Assembly: GCF_001434295.1 (NCBI RefSeq)
Contig: NZ_AZFA01000009.1
Coordinates: forward strand, 31,345-95,344
Direction of reading: 5' to 3'
Source: Companilactobacillus versmoldensis DSM 14857 = KCTC 3814
GTDB lineage: Bacteria; Bacillota; Bacilli; Lactobacillales; Lactobacillaceae
DNA length: 64,000 nucleotides
Both the position numbers and the translations under genes were made by a program. Positions 8,023 through 16,571 of this stretch are shown piece after piece (within the stretch, counting starts at the first letter, position 1; each line of letters opens with the position of its first letter). The notes beneath the pieces were generated by a model that was not told the DNA's origin, made no database searches, and was given only the letters and a program-made list of their open reading frames with translations.

Positions 8023-8928
8023 CTAATCATTAAAATTGTTGTTCTCAACGTCTTTGATGAACTTCTCTAAGTGGTCGAAGTAGACTGGGGCGTTGTCGAT
8101 CATGTGGTGATGGCCACCGTTTGGTGTTGTTTCCAAGCGTGCATGTGGAATTTCTTGTTGCATGATCTTGGCTGTGGCGATTGGCATTGTTTCGTGTTCA
8201 CCGAAGGTGATCAAAGTTGGAACGTTGATTTCTTTGAGGTGCTTGCGGAAGTGCCAGTCTTTGAGCTTTCCTGTGATAACGAATTCGTTGTTACCTTGGA
8301 AGGCACCATAGACGTCAGTCGACATAGTGTTGATCAAATGACTGATGGCAGCAGGTTGCTTGCGGTCAACGTATTCTTTGTTCAAGACGTCAACGTAACT
8401 TTGGTAAGTTGCGTCTTCTAAGTCATCCTCAGCTTCTTTTTGTTCCATATATTTAACTTTGTCTGGACCTAAGGCATCCATACGGCATTTGTTGATATTT
8501 TTAACATAGTCGTCGATTTCGTCGACCATACTTGAAATGATGGCACCCTTTAAATGTTGACCATATTTAGCAGCGTACATTTGAACAAGTGCGCCACCCC
8601 ATGATTGTCCGATCAAGTAAAAGTTGTTTAAGCCCAACTTTTGTCTAACTTCTTCAACTTCTTCAAGAAAGTAGTCGTAAGTTAAATATTTTTTGGCAAT
8701 TTCTGGATCACCGTAATCAGGTTGATCTGAATACCATGAGCCCAATTGGTCATACATTGTAACTTGTACGCCAAGATCGGCTAATTTTTCACCAAAGTTT
8801 TCCCAGTATTCATGGTTTCCACCAGGTCCACCATGTAGGCAGAGCAATTTAATGTCTCCATGTCCTTGAGTATTGGTCCAAAGGTGGTAGCCGTTGTCCA
8901 ATGTAATAATCGTTGTTCCTTGTTTCAT
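8023..8928 (-). CDS. proline iminopeptidase-family alpha/beta hydrolase (peptidase S33)
   Basis: Members release N-terminal proline from small peptides and are common in lactic acid bacteria. The 301-residue protein has the family oxyanion motif H-G-G-P-G-G (residues 32-37), the nucleophile Ser109 in G-Q-S-W-G-G, and a C-terminal His in G-G-H-H-H-M (about 271-276). At the usual catalytic Asp position it reads F-G-E-H-E-T-M-P, so the acid is either Glu or shifted. An AGGAGG site precedes the ATG, with a strong promoter upstream. Specificity for proline is inferred from the family; related S33 esterases are possible. Confidence 0.85.
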   Translation of the reverse strand: MKQGTTIITLDNGYHLWTNTQGHGDIKLLCLHGGPGGNHEYWENFGEKLADLGVQVTMYDQLGSWYSDQPDYGDPEIAKKYLTYDYFLEEVEEVRQKLGLNNFYLIGQSWGGALVQMYAAKYGQHLKGAIISSMVDEIDDYVKNINKCRMDALGPDKVKYMEQKEAEDDLEDATYQSYVDVLNKEYVDRKQPAAISHLINTMSTDVYGAFQGNNEFVITGKLKDWHFRKHLKEINVPTLITFGEHETMPIATAKIMQQEIPHARLETTPNGGHHHMIDNAPVYFDHLEKFIKDVENNNFND

Positions 8929-8961
8929 ACGGGATTGCCTCCTGAAAATTTGAATAATTAC

Positions 8962-8989
8962 AGTATATAGCTATCAAGTTGTCTGTCAA
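8962..8989 (-). promoter_or_regulatory. sigma-A promoter of the S33 peptidase gene
   Basis: Minus strand: TTGACA (8984-8989), 16-base spacer, TATACT (8962-8967). The match is near consensus and lies about 35 bases upstream of the ATG. Confidence 0.8.
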
Positions 8990-9068
8990 AATAATAAGAT
9001 TAAATTTGTATAAAAAGTTGAATCCTAATTTTCAGATAATTACAAAAAAATATTTCTTAAAAATTAGG

Positions 9069-9080
9069 TTTATCATTATC
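9069..9080 (-). promoter_or_regulatory. possible Fur-like hexamer repeat upstream of NEAT-like surface protein
   Basis: On the minus strand the sequence reads GATAATGATAAA, two tandem copies of the GATAAT hexamer that makes up Fur-family boxes. It lies about 75 bases before the gene for an LPXTG protein with NEAT-like domains, a family often iron-regulated. The region is very AT-rich, so a chance match is possible. Confidence 0.3.
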
Positions 9081-9150
9081 AATAATTCGATAAGTATATT
9101 ATATGAATATATGATATTATAGACGTATATCGAAACGAGGGGGCTATACA

Positions 9151-10551
9151 ATGAAGAAAAGCATTGTAAAATTATTGGCCATCGGAATGTTACTCGGGGG
9201 AGTAATTGTTCCGGCAACTGTGACCGATAACGGATCTACAACACCACAAATTACTACTACACAAACAGCGAAGGCTGCTACTACTACATCAGATTCAGAC
9301 AAGACGCAGACTGTTCCATATCAAGTTTATAAAACTGATACAAATACAAAGTCAATGTCCAGCCAGTACTTTACTGACACTGCAACGGTGACACCTAACA
9401 GTGATGGTACTTACAAAGTGACCTTAACAGTCAAGGTACCTTCAATTGCTTCAGTGGATATCCTAACTATGAATGGCGATAAGGTAACAGATAGTGCTAA
9501 AGATGGTACAACTTATCAAGACGTTTCATTTAACGTTGATAAGCTATCAGACTTAGATGGTACATTAAATAGTACTATGCAAATTAAAGTTCTTGGATTA
9601 GGTTTGATGAAACCAACTGCTGACTTCAAATTTGATACAAGCAATCTAAAAGATGTTGCCGAATCAGACTCAGATTCAGATACCAATGATGATTCAGATA
9701 GTTCAACTGATACTAATACTGATCCTGGCACAGATACTAATACTAATGGTTCTGGTGACGAATCAACTGGTTACGATGGTGATTACGACCCAATCATAGC
9801 TGATCCTGACAAAGATAATGGAAGCTCATCAAGTGATTCCGGTTCTAACGTTATAGTTGGTGATCCTGAAACAGCTCCTTCAACTTCGACTTCAGATGAC
9901 GTACAAGAAATTCCATACTCAGTCTTGAAAGCTGATTCATCTCAAGGAGAATCAGTTTCTACCCAATTCTTTACAGGTACTGCTAAAGTTTCCAAGAACG
10001 ATGATGGAACATATAAAGTTATGATGACCATGACTTATCCAACATCATTCGGTACACAACCTGTAACAATTGATTCCATTAATGGTGGTTCGATCAATGC
10101 CGATGATACCAAGACTTACACTCAAGGTGGCAAGAACTACATGGACTTCAGTTTCAACATTAATAGCATGAGTGACTTGGACAACTTGATCCCATGTACT
10201 ATGACGATCGACGTTTCAAGTTACGGCTTTAATGCAACTGAAAGTGTCAATTTCAAATTTAATTCAACATCTTCAGGCGTAGCCGGTTCAAGTACTACAG
10301 GTACTGGTTCATCAGCTACTAATCCAAGTGGTGTTTATGGTTCAACATCTGATTGGCCATCAAGCACAGGCACAGATTCAACTGATCCAACAAGCTCAAC
10401 AGATGGCACAACACCATCATCAAGCACTGATTCTTCAACATTGCCACAAACAGGTAATGCTACAAACTCAGTTGTTTTGACAGTTATCGGTTTAGCCGTA
10501 GCTTTAATGAGCATTGTTTTATTTAAAAAATTATCAGATGTTAAAGCTTAA
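9151..10551 (+). CDS. LPXTG cell-wall protein with two NEAT-like domains
   Basis: This 466-residue surface protein is preceded by GAGGGGG. It has a signal peptide (residues 1-43, with an A-K-A-A cleavage region). A first domain (about 51-168) begins V-P-Y-Q-V-Y-K. An acidic Ser/Asp/Thr-rich linker (170-248) follows, then a second homologous domain (about 252-373) that begins I-P-Y-S-V-L-K. The protein ends with a Ser/Thr linker and a sortase signal L-P-Q-T-G, hydrophobic stretch and K-K tail. The paired domains share S-x-x-x-Q-(Y/F)-F-T and D-G-T-Y-K-V, as NEAT domains do. I do not see the Y-x-x-x-Y heme ligand motif, so heme binding is uncertain. A strong terminator follows. Confidence 0.78.
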   Translation: MKKSIVKLLAIGMLLGGVIVPATVTDNGSTTPQITTTQTAKAATTTSDSDKTQTVPYQVYKTDTNTKSMSSQYFTDTATVTPNSDGTYKVTLTVKVPSIASVDILTMNGDKVTDSAKDGTTYQDVSFNVDKLSDLDGTLNSTMQIKVLGLGLMKPTADFKFDTSNLKDVAESDSDSDTNDDSDSSTDTNTDPGTDTNTNGSGDESTGYDGDYDPIIADPDKDNGSSSSDSGSNVIVGDPETAPSTSTSDDVQEIPYSVLKADSSQGESVSTQFFTGTAKVSKNDDGTYKVMMTMTYPTSFGTQPVTIDSINGGSINADDTKTYTQGGKNYMDFSFNINSMSDLDNLIPCTMTIDVSSYGFNATESVNFKFNSTSSGVAGSSTTGTGSSATNPSGVYGSTSDWPSSTGTDSTDPTSSTDGTTPSSSTDSSTLPQTGNATNSVVLTVIGLAVALMSIVLFKKLSDVKA

Positions 10552-10629
10552 TTAGTGTCATTGATTATTATCTTCTTCGGGAAAAGTTAAGTGTATTATC
10601 AATGGGTGACTAAATTAGATTTAATATTC

Positions 10630-10669
10630 AAAGAGCAACTAGCTGGGATTTAGGCTAGTTGCTCTTTTT
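10630..10669 (+). terminator. terminator after LPXTG gene
   Basis: The perfect stem AAAGAGCAACTAGC / GCTAGTTGCTCTTT has a 10-base loop and a T-run. Confidence 0.88.
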
Positions 10670-10777
10670 CGTTATCAGTAAAAATCCTTTTATTAATTCA
10701 AACAATAATAGCTATTAATTTGATGTATAAATAAGGTACGCCAAGTTTTATTTATTTTATTAATGGAAGTGATTCTA

Positions 10778-11041
10778 ATGACTGATACTATTACTTATCC
10801 TGCAGTTTTAAGCCGTTCGGAGATGGATGAGAATATTTTATACAATGTGACATTCCCTGATTTATCCAGCGCCAATACTTACGGAATGAATATTCGTGAC
10901 GCACGATCGAATGCAGAGACCTTACTTAGTTTGTTACTGAATGATTTGAAACATTTTCCAGAAAGTTCATCATTGATTGATTTACAGAAACATTATCCGA
11001 ACAGCATTGTTTCTTTGATCACAGTTAAACGTCAACATTAA
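10778..11041 (+). CDS. HicB-like antitoxin-family protein, no HicA beside it
   Basis: This 87-residue protein has the HicB-type partial RNase H fold pattern: Y-P-A-V-L near the N-terminus, Y-N-V-T-F-P-D-L and N-A-E-T-L-L-S-L-L-L. ATG 10778 is chosen because GGAAGTGA lies about eight bases upstream; the in-frame ATG 10763 has no site. HicB normally inhibits the HicA mRNA interferase. No small HicA-like reading frame is adjacent on either strand, so it is an orphan family member with unknown partner, common in lactobacilli. It is flanked by terminators on both sides and so is monocistronic. Confidence 0.7.
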   Translation: MTDTITYPAVLSRSEMDENILYNVTFPDLSSANTYGMNIRDARSNAETLLSLLLNDLKHFPESSSLIDLQKHYPNSIVSLITVKRQH

Positions 11042-11046
11042 AAAAT

Positions 11047-11087
11047 AAAAGGCATCGGAATTTTCTGAAAAATTCCGATGCCTTTTT
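11047..11087. terminator. bidirectional terminator between hicB-like gene and response regulator
   Basis: The stem AAAAGGCATCGGAATTTT / AAAATTCCGATGCCTTTT has a three-base loop. A- and T-tracts on both sides serve the two converging genes. Confidence 0.88.
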
Positions 11088-11103
11088 GATTTAGAAACTG
11101 GTT

Positions 11104-11859
11104 TTAAATAGATTCGGCAATCAATGGATAAGAATTGTCGAGAATATAACCAAAGCCTCTAACTGTTTTGATCCACGCGGGATCTTGGGGATTACTTTCT
11201 AACTTGTCTCGTAAATGACTGATATGAATATCGATGATTCGGGATGAACCAATGGAATCATAGCCCCAAACGCCTTCAAGCAATTGATCTCGACTAAGCA
11301 CCTGCCCACGATGTTTCATTAAATACCAGAGCAAACTGAATTCTTTGGGGGTTAAACCGAGGTCGACACCATCATTAGTGACGCGATACTGTTTAAAATC
11401 AATTTCCAAATTATCGCATTTAACTGAGGAACGATTAGCTTGATGAGCATCCATTGGGGAAATTTCATCTGCTTCATCTCCGGTGATACTGGTACGATTG
11501 TAAACCCAGAGTAGTTGTTTAAGTCGTGCCATCAATTCAGCAAAATCAAGTGGTTCGATCAAATATGCATCGATGTTTAAGTTGTAGCAGTCGATCCGTT
11601 CCTGATGATTTTCTTCAGAAGCAAAGACGATCATTGGACCATTGATCATTTTTCTGATCAAACGCAGTTCTTTGAGATGGTCTTTTAATGGGGCGGCTGA
11701 AAGGTCCCAGATCAAACCGGAGACTTCTTGATCTTTTACAATGTCGACTGTTTTTTTGGAGTCAGTCATATTGCTGATGAACCAGCCTTGATCGTTACAA
11801 TGTCGGTTGATTTCAATGAATAATGATAGGTTATTGCTTAGCAAAACTAAAGGTTTCAT
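11104..11859 (-). CDS. OmpR/PhoB-family response regulator with degenerate receiver
   Basis: This 251-residue protein has an N-terminal receiver-like domain (about 1-120) and a C-terminal winged helix (about 150-245) with L-T-P-K-E-F-S-L-L and R-I-I-D-I-H-I-S-H-L-R. I prefer ATG 11859 because the only GGAGG lies about 12 bases upstream of it; ATG 11880 lacks a site. The receiver has Asn-Asn where the acidic pocket should be (L-L-S-N-N), a possible phospho-Asp in I-W-D-L-S, and P-L where K-P is usual (I-E-P-L-D-F). It may therefore work without normal phosphorylation. No histidine kinase is adjacent. It is divergent from pstS across a Pho box, so it probably regulates phosphate uptake. Confidence 0.82.
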   Translation of the reverse strand: MKPLVLLSNNLSLFIEINRHCNDQGWFISNMTDSKKTVDIVKDQEVSGLIWDLSAAPLKDHLKELRLIRKMINGPMIVFASEENHQERIDCYNLNIDAYLIEPLDFAELMARLKQLLWVYNRTSITGDEADEISPMDAHQANRSSVKCDNLEIDFKQYRVTNDGVDLGLTPKEFSLLWYLMKHRGQVLSRDQLLEGVWGYDSIGSSRIIDIHISHLRDKLESNPQDPAWIKTVRGFGYILDNSYPLIAESI

Positions 11860-12027
11860 TGATCCATCTAACCTCCGCATTTATTTGAATAATTTCCCAG
11901 TTATCTACAGAAAGTATACCAAGGACGATACTGCCATGTCCTATATATGTACTTTGTTTTGCATTGTTTTTCAGTATATGAAAATACAAATATTTAATTG
12001 ACATCATTTATAAAAATGCCCGATTCT

Positions 12028-12077
12028 GTAACACAAAATTTACATGTAATTTACAATTGCTACACATAAAATTTACG
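12028..12077 (+). promoter_or_regulatory. Pho box: five direct repeats at 11-base period
   Basis: Hexamers GTAACA (12028), TTTACA (12039), TTTACA (12050), TACACA (12061) and TTTACG (12072) are spaced exactly 11 bases apart. This matches the TT(A/T)ACA repeats separated by about 5 bases known for Gram-positive PhoP. They end 72 bases before pstS, in the divergent region shared with the response regulator. The -10 is not clear by eye; TATAAG at 12115-12120 is one candidate. The rest of 11881-12149 is AT-rich without a gene. Confidence 0.8.
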
Positions 12078-12149
12078 TTGACCAAGTAAAGTAAAGACAG
12101 ACTTAAAGATTAGCTATAAGCTAATTAAATATATTAAGGGGTCCTATCT

Positions 12150-13049
12150 ATGAAAAAAAGAAACATTTTTTCAACTCTATTGATGTTAGGTGCTGTCGGT
12201 GCCGTATTAACAGGATGTGGTTCAAATAGCGCTTCCTCAAATGGAAGTTCAAGTGCCAGTGACCACGCTGGCAAAATCACAGCTGTTGGTTCAACAGCGC
12301 TCCAACCATTAGTCGAGAAGGCTGCTGGTCAATTTCAAAATGATAATAAGAAAATCAATATCACTGTCCAAGGTGGTGGGTCAGGAACTGGTTTAAGTCA
12401 AGTGCAAGATGGAGCAGTTGCCATTGGTAACTCAGATATCTTTGCTGAATCAAAACCAGGTATCGACTCAAGTAAGTTAGTTGATCACAAGGTTGCCGTT
12501 GTTGGTATGGCACCAGTTGTCAATAAAGATGCTGGCGTTGATAACATTACAATGGCTCAATTAAAAGACATCTTCACTGGTAAAGTTACAAACTGGAAAG
12601 AAGTTGGCGGCAAGGACGAAAAGATCACTGTTGTTAACCGTGCTGAAGGTTCAGGTACTCGTGCAACATTCGAAGACGCTGTACTTTCAGGTGCTAAGGC
12701 CGTTAAATCACAAGAACAAGATTCAAACGGAACAGTTCAAAAGATTGTTTCATCAACACCTGGAGCAATTAGTTACCTCGCATTCTCATATCTAAATGAT
12801 TCTGTAAAACCATTATCTATTGACAAGGTAAAACCTACTGATGCCAATGTCGAAAATAACAAGTGGAAGATCTGGTCATATGAACACATGTATACCAAGG
12901 GTAAAGCTAAGACAGCCACTGCCGATTTCTTGAAATACATGAATTCTAAAGATGTTCAAGATAGCTTGGTTAAGAAGATGGGCTACATCAGTATTCATAA
13001 TATGAAAGTTCAAAAAGATGCTAAGGGTAACGTTACAGACGCTAAGTAA
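12150..13049 (+). CDS. pstS: phosphate ABC transporter, phosphate-binding lipoprotein
   Basis: PstS binds inorganic phosphate outside the membrane and delivers it to PstCA. The 299-residue protein has a lipoprotein signal ending L-T-G-C (Cys23). Phosphate-binding loops characteristic of the family follow: V-G-S-T-A-L-Q-P-L, G-G-G-S-G-T-G, G-N-S-D-I and N-R-A-E-G-S-G-T-R-A-T-F. It is the first gene of pstS-C-A-B-phoU and lies downstream of the Pho box. A hairpin between it and pstC probably lets pstS be expressed at a higher level. Confidence 0.95.
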   Translation: MKKRNIFSTLLMLGAVGAVLTGCGSNSASSNGSSSASDHAGKITAVGSTALQPLVEKAAGQFQNDNKKINITVQGGGSGTGLSQVQDGAVAIGNSDIFAESKPGIDSSKLVDHKVAVVGMAPVVNKDAGVDNITMAQLKDIFTGKVTNWKEVGGKDEKITVVNRAEGSGTRATFEDAVLSGAKAVKSQEQDSNGTVQKIVSSTPGAISYLAFSYLNDSVKPLSIDKVKPTDANVENNKWKIWSYEHMYTKGKAKTATADFLKYMNSKDVQDSLVKKMGYISIHNMKVQKDAKGNVTDAK

Positions 13050-13070
13050 TCGTTAACTGAAGTATCAAAT

Positions 13071-13127
13071 AGACTTTGACCAAATTAGGGGGAAATTTGT
13101 CAAACTAATTGGTTGAGGTCTTTTTTT
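13071..13127 (+). terminator. partial terminator/attenuator between pstS and pstC
   Basis: An imperfect stem (AGACTTTGACCAAATTAG against CTAATTGGTTGAGGTCT) is followed by TTTTTTT. As pstC begins 22 bases later without its own clear promoter, I read it as an attenuator that lowers expression of the membrane genes relative to pstS. Confidence 0.6.
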
Positions 13128-13148
13128 GTATAAATTTGGAGGATTCAA

Positions 13149-14072
13149 ATGAAAGAGATTCAAAATAAGTTGCTGACAAAATCAAAAGCAACCCGTGAAG
13201 ATCATTTTGGCCGTGCGATTTGTTATTTATGCATTGGTCTGATCATTGCCCTAGTTGTCTGTATTTTGTATTTCATTACTTCTCGTGGTATTGCAACGTT
13301 TACTCAAAATCATGTTAATATTTGGGGATTTTTAGCGGGTACCAATTGGAATCCGGGATCCGTTGACGCACATGGAAATCCGGAAGTCGGCGCACTTCCA
13401 ATGATCGTGACGTCGTTTAGTGTCACCGTGTTAGCAGCTGCGGTTGCTACACCATTTGCTTTAGCAATGGCTATCTTTATGTCGGAAATTGCAGGGAAAA
13501 AAGGAACCAAATTTTTACAACCTGTTATTGAATTATTAGTCGGTATTCCATCAGTTGTTTATGGATTTATTGGCCTTTCAGTAATTGTTCCTTTAATCAG
13601 AAAAATTTTTGGTGGAACTGGCTTTGGTATTTTAGCCGGAACTATTGTTTTGTTTGTCATGGTTTTACCAACGATCACTTCGTTATCAGTAGATAGTTTA
13701 AGGGCCGTACCTTTGAGTTATCGTCAGGCATCAGCAGCTTTAGGTGCCAATCGTTGGCAGACTATTTACAAAGTTATTTTAAGAACCGCTGCACCTGGTA
13801 TTTTAACGGCCGTTATTTTTGGTATGGCACGTGCTTTTGGTGAAGCTTTAGCCGTACAAATGGTTATTGGTAATGCCGTTTTGATGCCGAAGAGTTTAGT
13901 ATCACCAGCTTCTACTTTGACTAGTAAATTAACCACTGATGTTGGAAATACAGTTATGGGGACTTTGCCAAATAATGTCCTTTGGTCATTGGCTTTGATC
14001 CTCTTGTTCATGTCACTATTTTTCAACTTGTTAGTAAGATTTATTGGTAAGAAAGGCAGTATTAAAAAATGA
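13149..14072 (+). CDS. pstC: phosphate ABC transporter permease PstC
   Basis: This 307-residue integral membrane protein has six predicted membrane segments. It carries the PstC-type cytoplasmic EAA-like loop A-L-G-A-N-R-W-Q-T-I...A-A-P-G-I-L-T-A and the conserved G-I-P-S-V-V-Y-G-F-I-G-L segment. It pairs with PstA to form the phosphate channel. A GGAGG site precedes the start. The stop overlaps the pstA start as ATGA, which suggests coupled translation in equal amounts. Confidence 0.94.
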   Translation: MKEIQNKLLTKSKATREDHFGRAICYLCIGLIIALVVCILYFITSRGIATFTQNHVNIWGFLAGTNWNPGSVDAHGNPEVGALPMIVTSFSVTVLAAAVATPFALAMAIFMSEIAGKKGTKFLQPVIELLVGIPSVVYGFIGLSVIVPLIRKIFGGTGFGILAGTIVLFVMVLPTITSLSVDSLRAVPLSYRQASAALGANRWQTIYKVILRTAAPGILTAVIFGMARAFGEALAVQMVIGNAVLMPKSLVSPASTLTSKLTTDVGNTVMGTLPNNVLWSLALILLFMSLFFNLLVRFIGKKGSIKK

Positions 14073-14956
14073 ATCCAAAACGTATAAATAATATTGCAAC
14101 AGCTGTTATCTACGGACTAGTTGGTATCGTTGTTTTGATACTGCTATTTCTGATTGGATATATCTTATTCAATGGTGTTCCTGATATCTCTTGGAAATTT
14201 TTGACGACTCCAGCACAAGCTTTTAGTGCTGGCGGTGGTATTAGAGATCAGTTGTTCAATTCACTTTATCTATTAGTATTGACACTGTTAATCTCATTCC
14301 CGATTGCGTTAGGTTCAGGTATCTATTTAGCTGAGTATGCACCTGATAATTGGTTTACGAATTTGATCAGAACTACTATTGAGGTTTTAAGTTCTTTACC
14401 ATCAGTTGTTGTAGGTCTATTTGGTTACTTGTTCTTAGTAATCCAATTGCATTTGAGTTTCTCAATTTTATCTGGTGCGATTGCACTGACGTTCTTCAAT
14501 TTGCCACTCTTGACGAGAAGTATTGAAGAATCGCTCAATAGCGTTTCTGATCTTCAAAAGCAGGCAGGAATGTCTTTAGGACTTTCTGATTGGCGGACGA
14601 TCACTCGGATCATCTTGCCAGTAGGTTTGCCTGGTATTTTAACTGGTGTGATCTTAAGTGCTGGACGTGTCTTTGGTGAAGCTGCTGCTTTGATTTACAC
14701 AGCTGGTCAAAGTGCTCCAATAGTAAATTATGCTAACTGGAATATTTTCGATCCATCCAGTTTCTTAAATCCAATGCGTCCTGCTGAAACACTCGCAGTT
14801 CACATTTGGAAAGTTAATACTGAAAGTGTTACCCCGGATGCCCACTTGATCTCAAGTGCGTCATCGGCGGTCTTAATAATCGTGATCTTAATATTTAACC
14901 TAAGTGCTAGATTTATCGGTAACTGGTTGTATAAGAAGATGACGGCAACGAGGTAA
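14069..14956 (+). CDS. pstA: phosphate ABC transporter permease PstA
   Basis: This 295-residue membrane protein has about six membrane segments. It shows L-S-S-L-P-S-V-V-V-G-L-F-G and the coupling loop S-L-G-L-S-D-W-R-T-I-T-R-I-I-L-P-V-G-L-P-G-I. It forms the second half of the phosphate permease. It overlaps pstC by four bases, and pstB begins five bases after its stop. Confidence 0.94.
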   Translation: MNPKRINNIATAVIYGLVGIVVLILLFLIGYILFNGVPDISWKFLTTPAQAFSAGGGIRDQLFNSLYLLVLTLLISFPIALGSGIYLAEYAPDNWFTNLIRTTIEVLSSLPSVVVGLFGYLFLVIQLHLSFSILSGAIALTFFNLPLLTRSIEESLNSVSDLQKQAGMSLGLSDWRTITRIILPVGLPGILTGVILSAGRVFGEAAALIYTAGQSAPIVNYANWNIFDPSSFLNPMRPAETLAVHIWKVNTESVTPDAHLISSASSAVLIIVILIFNLSARFIGNWLYKKMTATR

Positions 14957-14961
14957 TCAAC

Positions 14962-15756
14962 ATGAAAGAATATAATCTTGAAGAACATTCAATAGTTAAA
15001 ATAACGGATGAGGTTGAGATCTCATCCACAGATTTACAAGTTTATTATGGGAACGACCATGCAATTTTTGATGCCAGTCTAGAATTCCCTAAGAATCAAA
15101 TTACCTCATTGATCGGGGCTTCTGGCTCAGGGAAATCGACCTATTTACGCTGTTTGAATCGGATGAACGAAAAAATCGCTCGAGTCGATGGCAAAATTAT
15201 GTATCAAGGAACTGATATCAATGCTTCTGGTGTCAATGTTTACGAAGTGAGAAAGCAGATTGGGATGGTATTTCAGCGTCCAAATCCGTTTGCTAAATCG
15301 ATTCGTGAGAACATCCAATTTGCTTTGAAGAGCAATGGTATTCATGATAAGCATGTGCTTGAAGAACGCTTGGAAAGTAGTCTAAAAGAAGCTGCTTTGT
15401 GGGATGAGGTCAAAGATGAACTGGACAAGAGTGCTTTGGAACTTTCTGGTGGACAACAACAGCGTTTATGTATTGCTCGTTCAGTTGCTATGCGCCCACA
15501 AATATTGCTCTTAGATGAACCAGCTAGTGCGCTTGACCCAATTTCGACTTCGAAGATTGAAGATACTTTGGATGAGTTGAAATCTCACTACACGATCATT
15601 ATTGTTACTCATAACATGTCCCAGGCAACACGTATTAGTAACTACACAGCCTTTTTCCATCTTGGCCACATTGTCGAGTATGATAAGACTAAGAATATTT
15701 TTATGAATCCGTCCATGCCTGCGACATCTGACTATATTTCCGGTGCATTTGGTTAA
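14962..15756 (+). CDS. pstB: phosphate ABC transporter ATP-binding protein
   Basis: PstB powers phosphate import. The 264-residue protein has Walker A G-A-S-G-S-G-K-S-T (about 53-61), Q-loop V-F-Q-R-P-N-P-F typical of PstB, signature L-S-G-G-Q-Q-Q-R, Walker B L-L-L-D-E-P-A-S-A-L-D-P and the switch His in T-H-N-M. Many lactobacilli carry two pstB genes; only one is present here. The first 25 residues form a short extension before the first strand. Confidence 0.95.
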   Translation: MKEYNLEEHSIVKITDEVEISSTDLQVYYGNDHAIFDASLEFPKNQITSLIGASGSGKSTYLRCLNRMNEKIARVDGKIMYQGTDINASGVNVYEVRKQIGMVFQRPNPFAKSIRENIQFALKSNGIHDKHVLEERLESSLKEAALWDEVKDELDKSALELSGGQQQRLCIARSVAMRPQILLLDEPASALDPISTSKIEDTLDELKSHYTIIIVTHNMSQATRISNYTAFFHLGHIVEYDKTKNIFMNPSMPATSDYISGAFG

Positions 15757-15805
15757 AAATACTGCCATTCAATTTTGTAACGGATTCTCAACCGGAGGAT
15801 AAATT

Positions 15806-16525
15806 ATGCGAGAACTATTTTCAAAAGAATTAAATCAACTTCACGATCAATTTATGCAAATGGGAATCAATACGAGCAAGCAAATTTATCAAGCAACTAG
15901 GGCATTTACCCTGCATGATAATAAATTGGCTAAGGAAGTAATCGAAAATGATCAAAACACAAACGGTGAAGAGATTCGCCTGGAGAAAGAAGCTTTTGAC
16001 TTCATTGCATTACAACAACCTGTGGCTACAGATCTACGAATTATCATGGTTATTTTAAAGGCCAGTTCAGATTTAGAGCGGATCGGTGACCATGCCGTCA
16101 GTATTGCTGAAGAGACTATCCGTGGGGAAATGGATCAACGTTTGCCGATCGTTGAAAAAAATATCGCTGACATGACTGCTCAGATCCGGACGATGCTCGA
16201 ACAAGGTTTGGATTCGTATATCAGAAATGATGAAAACGATGCTCGTGCGGTAGCAAAAGAGGATCTGATCGTTGATCGACAGTATGATTTGACTAGATCA
16301 CTAGTAACGAACTCTATTCAAATGGGTTCCATGACGGCTAATATGGGTTCAAGTTATTTGATGGTCGACCGGATGTTAGAACGGATCGGCGATCACATCG
16401 TTAACTTGGCTGAATGGACAGTTTATAGCAGTTCAGGAAAAATGGTCGAATTAAACGAAGGTAAGCGCAATAGTGAAGTACTTGCTAAATTAGCCGAAGA
16501 TGAGCAAGAGAAGAACAACGGCTAA
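15806..16525 (+). CDS. phoU: phosphate signalling/transport regulator PhoU
   Basis: This 239-residue all-helical protein is made of two tandem PhoU three-helix repeats. Each contains the metal-binding pattern D-L-E-R-I-G-D-H-A (first repeat) and R-M-L-E-R-I-G-D-H-I (second). PhoU restrains the Pst transporter and Pho signalling when phosphate is plentiful. It is the last gene of the pst transcript, followed by a strong terminator. Confidence 0.95.
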   Translation: MRELFSKELNQLHDQFMQMGINTSKQIYQATRAFTLHDNKLAKEVIENDQNTNGEEIRLEKEAFDFIALQQPVATDLRIIMVILKASSDLERIGDHAVSIAEETIRGEMDQRLPIVEKNIADMTAQIRTMLEQGLDSYIRNDENDARAVAKEDLIVDRQYDLTRSLVTNSIQMGSMTANMGSSYLMVDRMLERIGDHIVNLAEWTVYSSSGKMVELNEGKRNSEVLAKLAEDEQEKNNG

Positions 16526-16526
16526 T

Positions 16527-16571
16527 CAAAAAGGATGAATTCAAGATTTTATCTTGAGTCCATCCTTTTTT
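16527..16571. terminator. terminator after phoU, probably shared
   Basis: The arms AAAAAGGATG-x-ATTCAAGAT / ATCTTGAGT-x-CATCCTTTTTTT end at the stop of the converging XRE gene. A- and T-tracts on both sides suggest bidirectional use. Confidence 0.85.
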
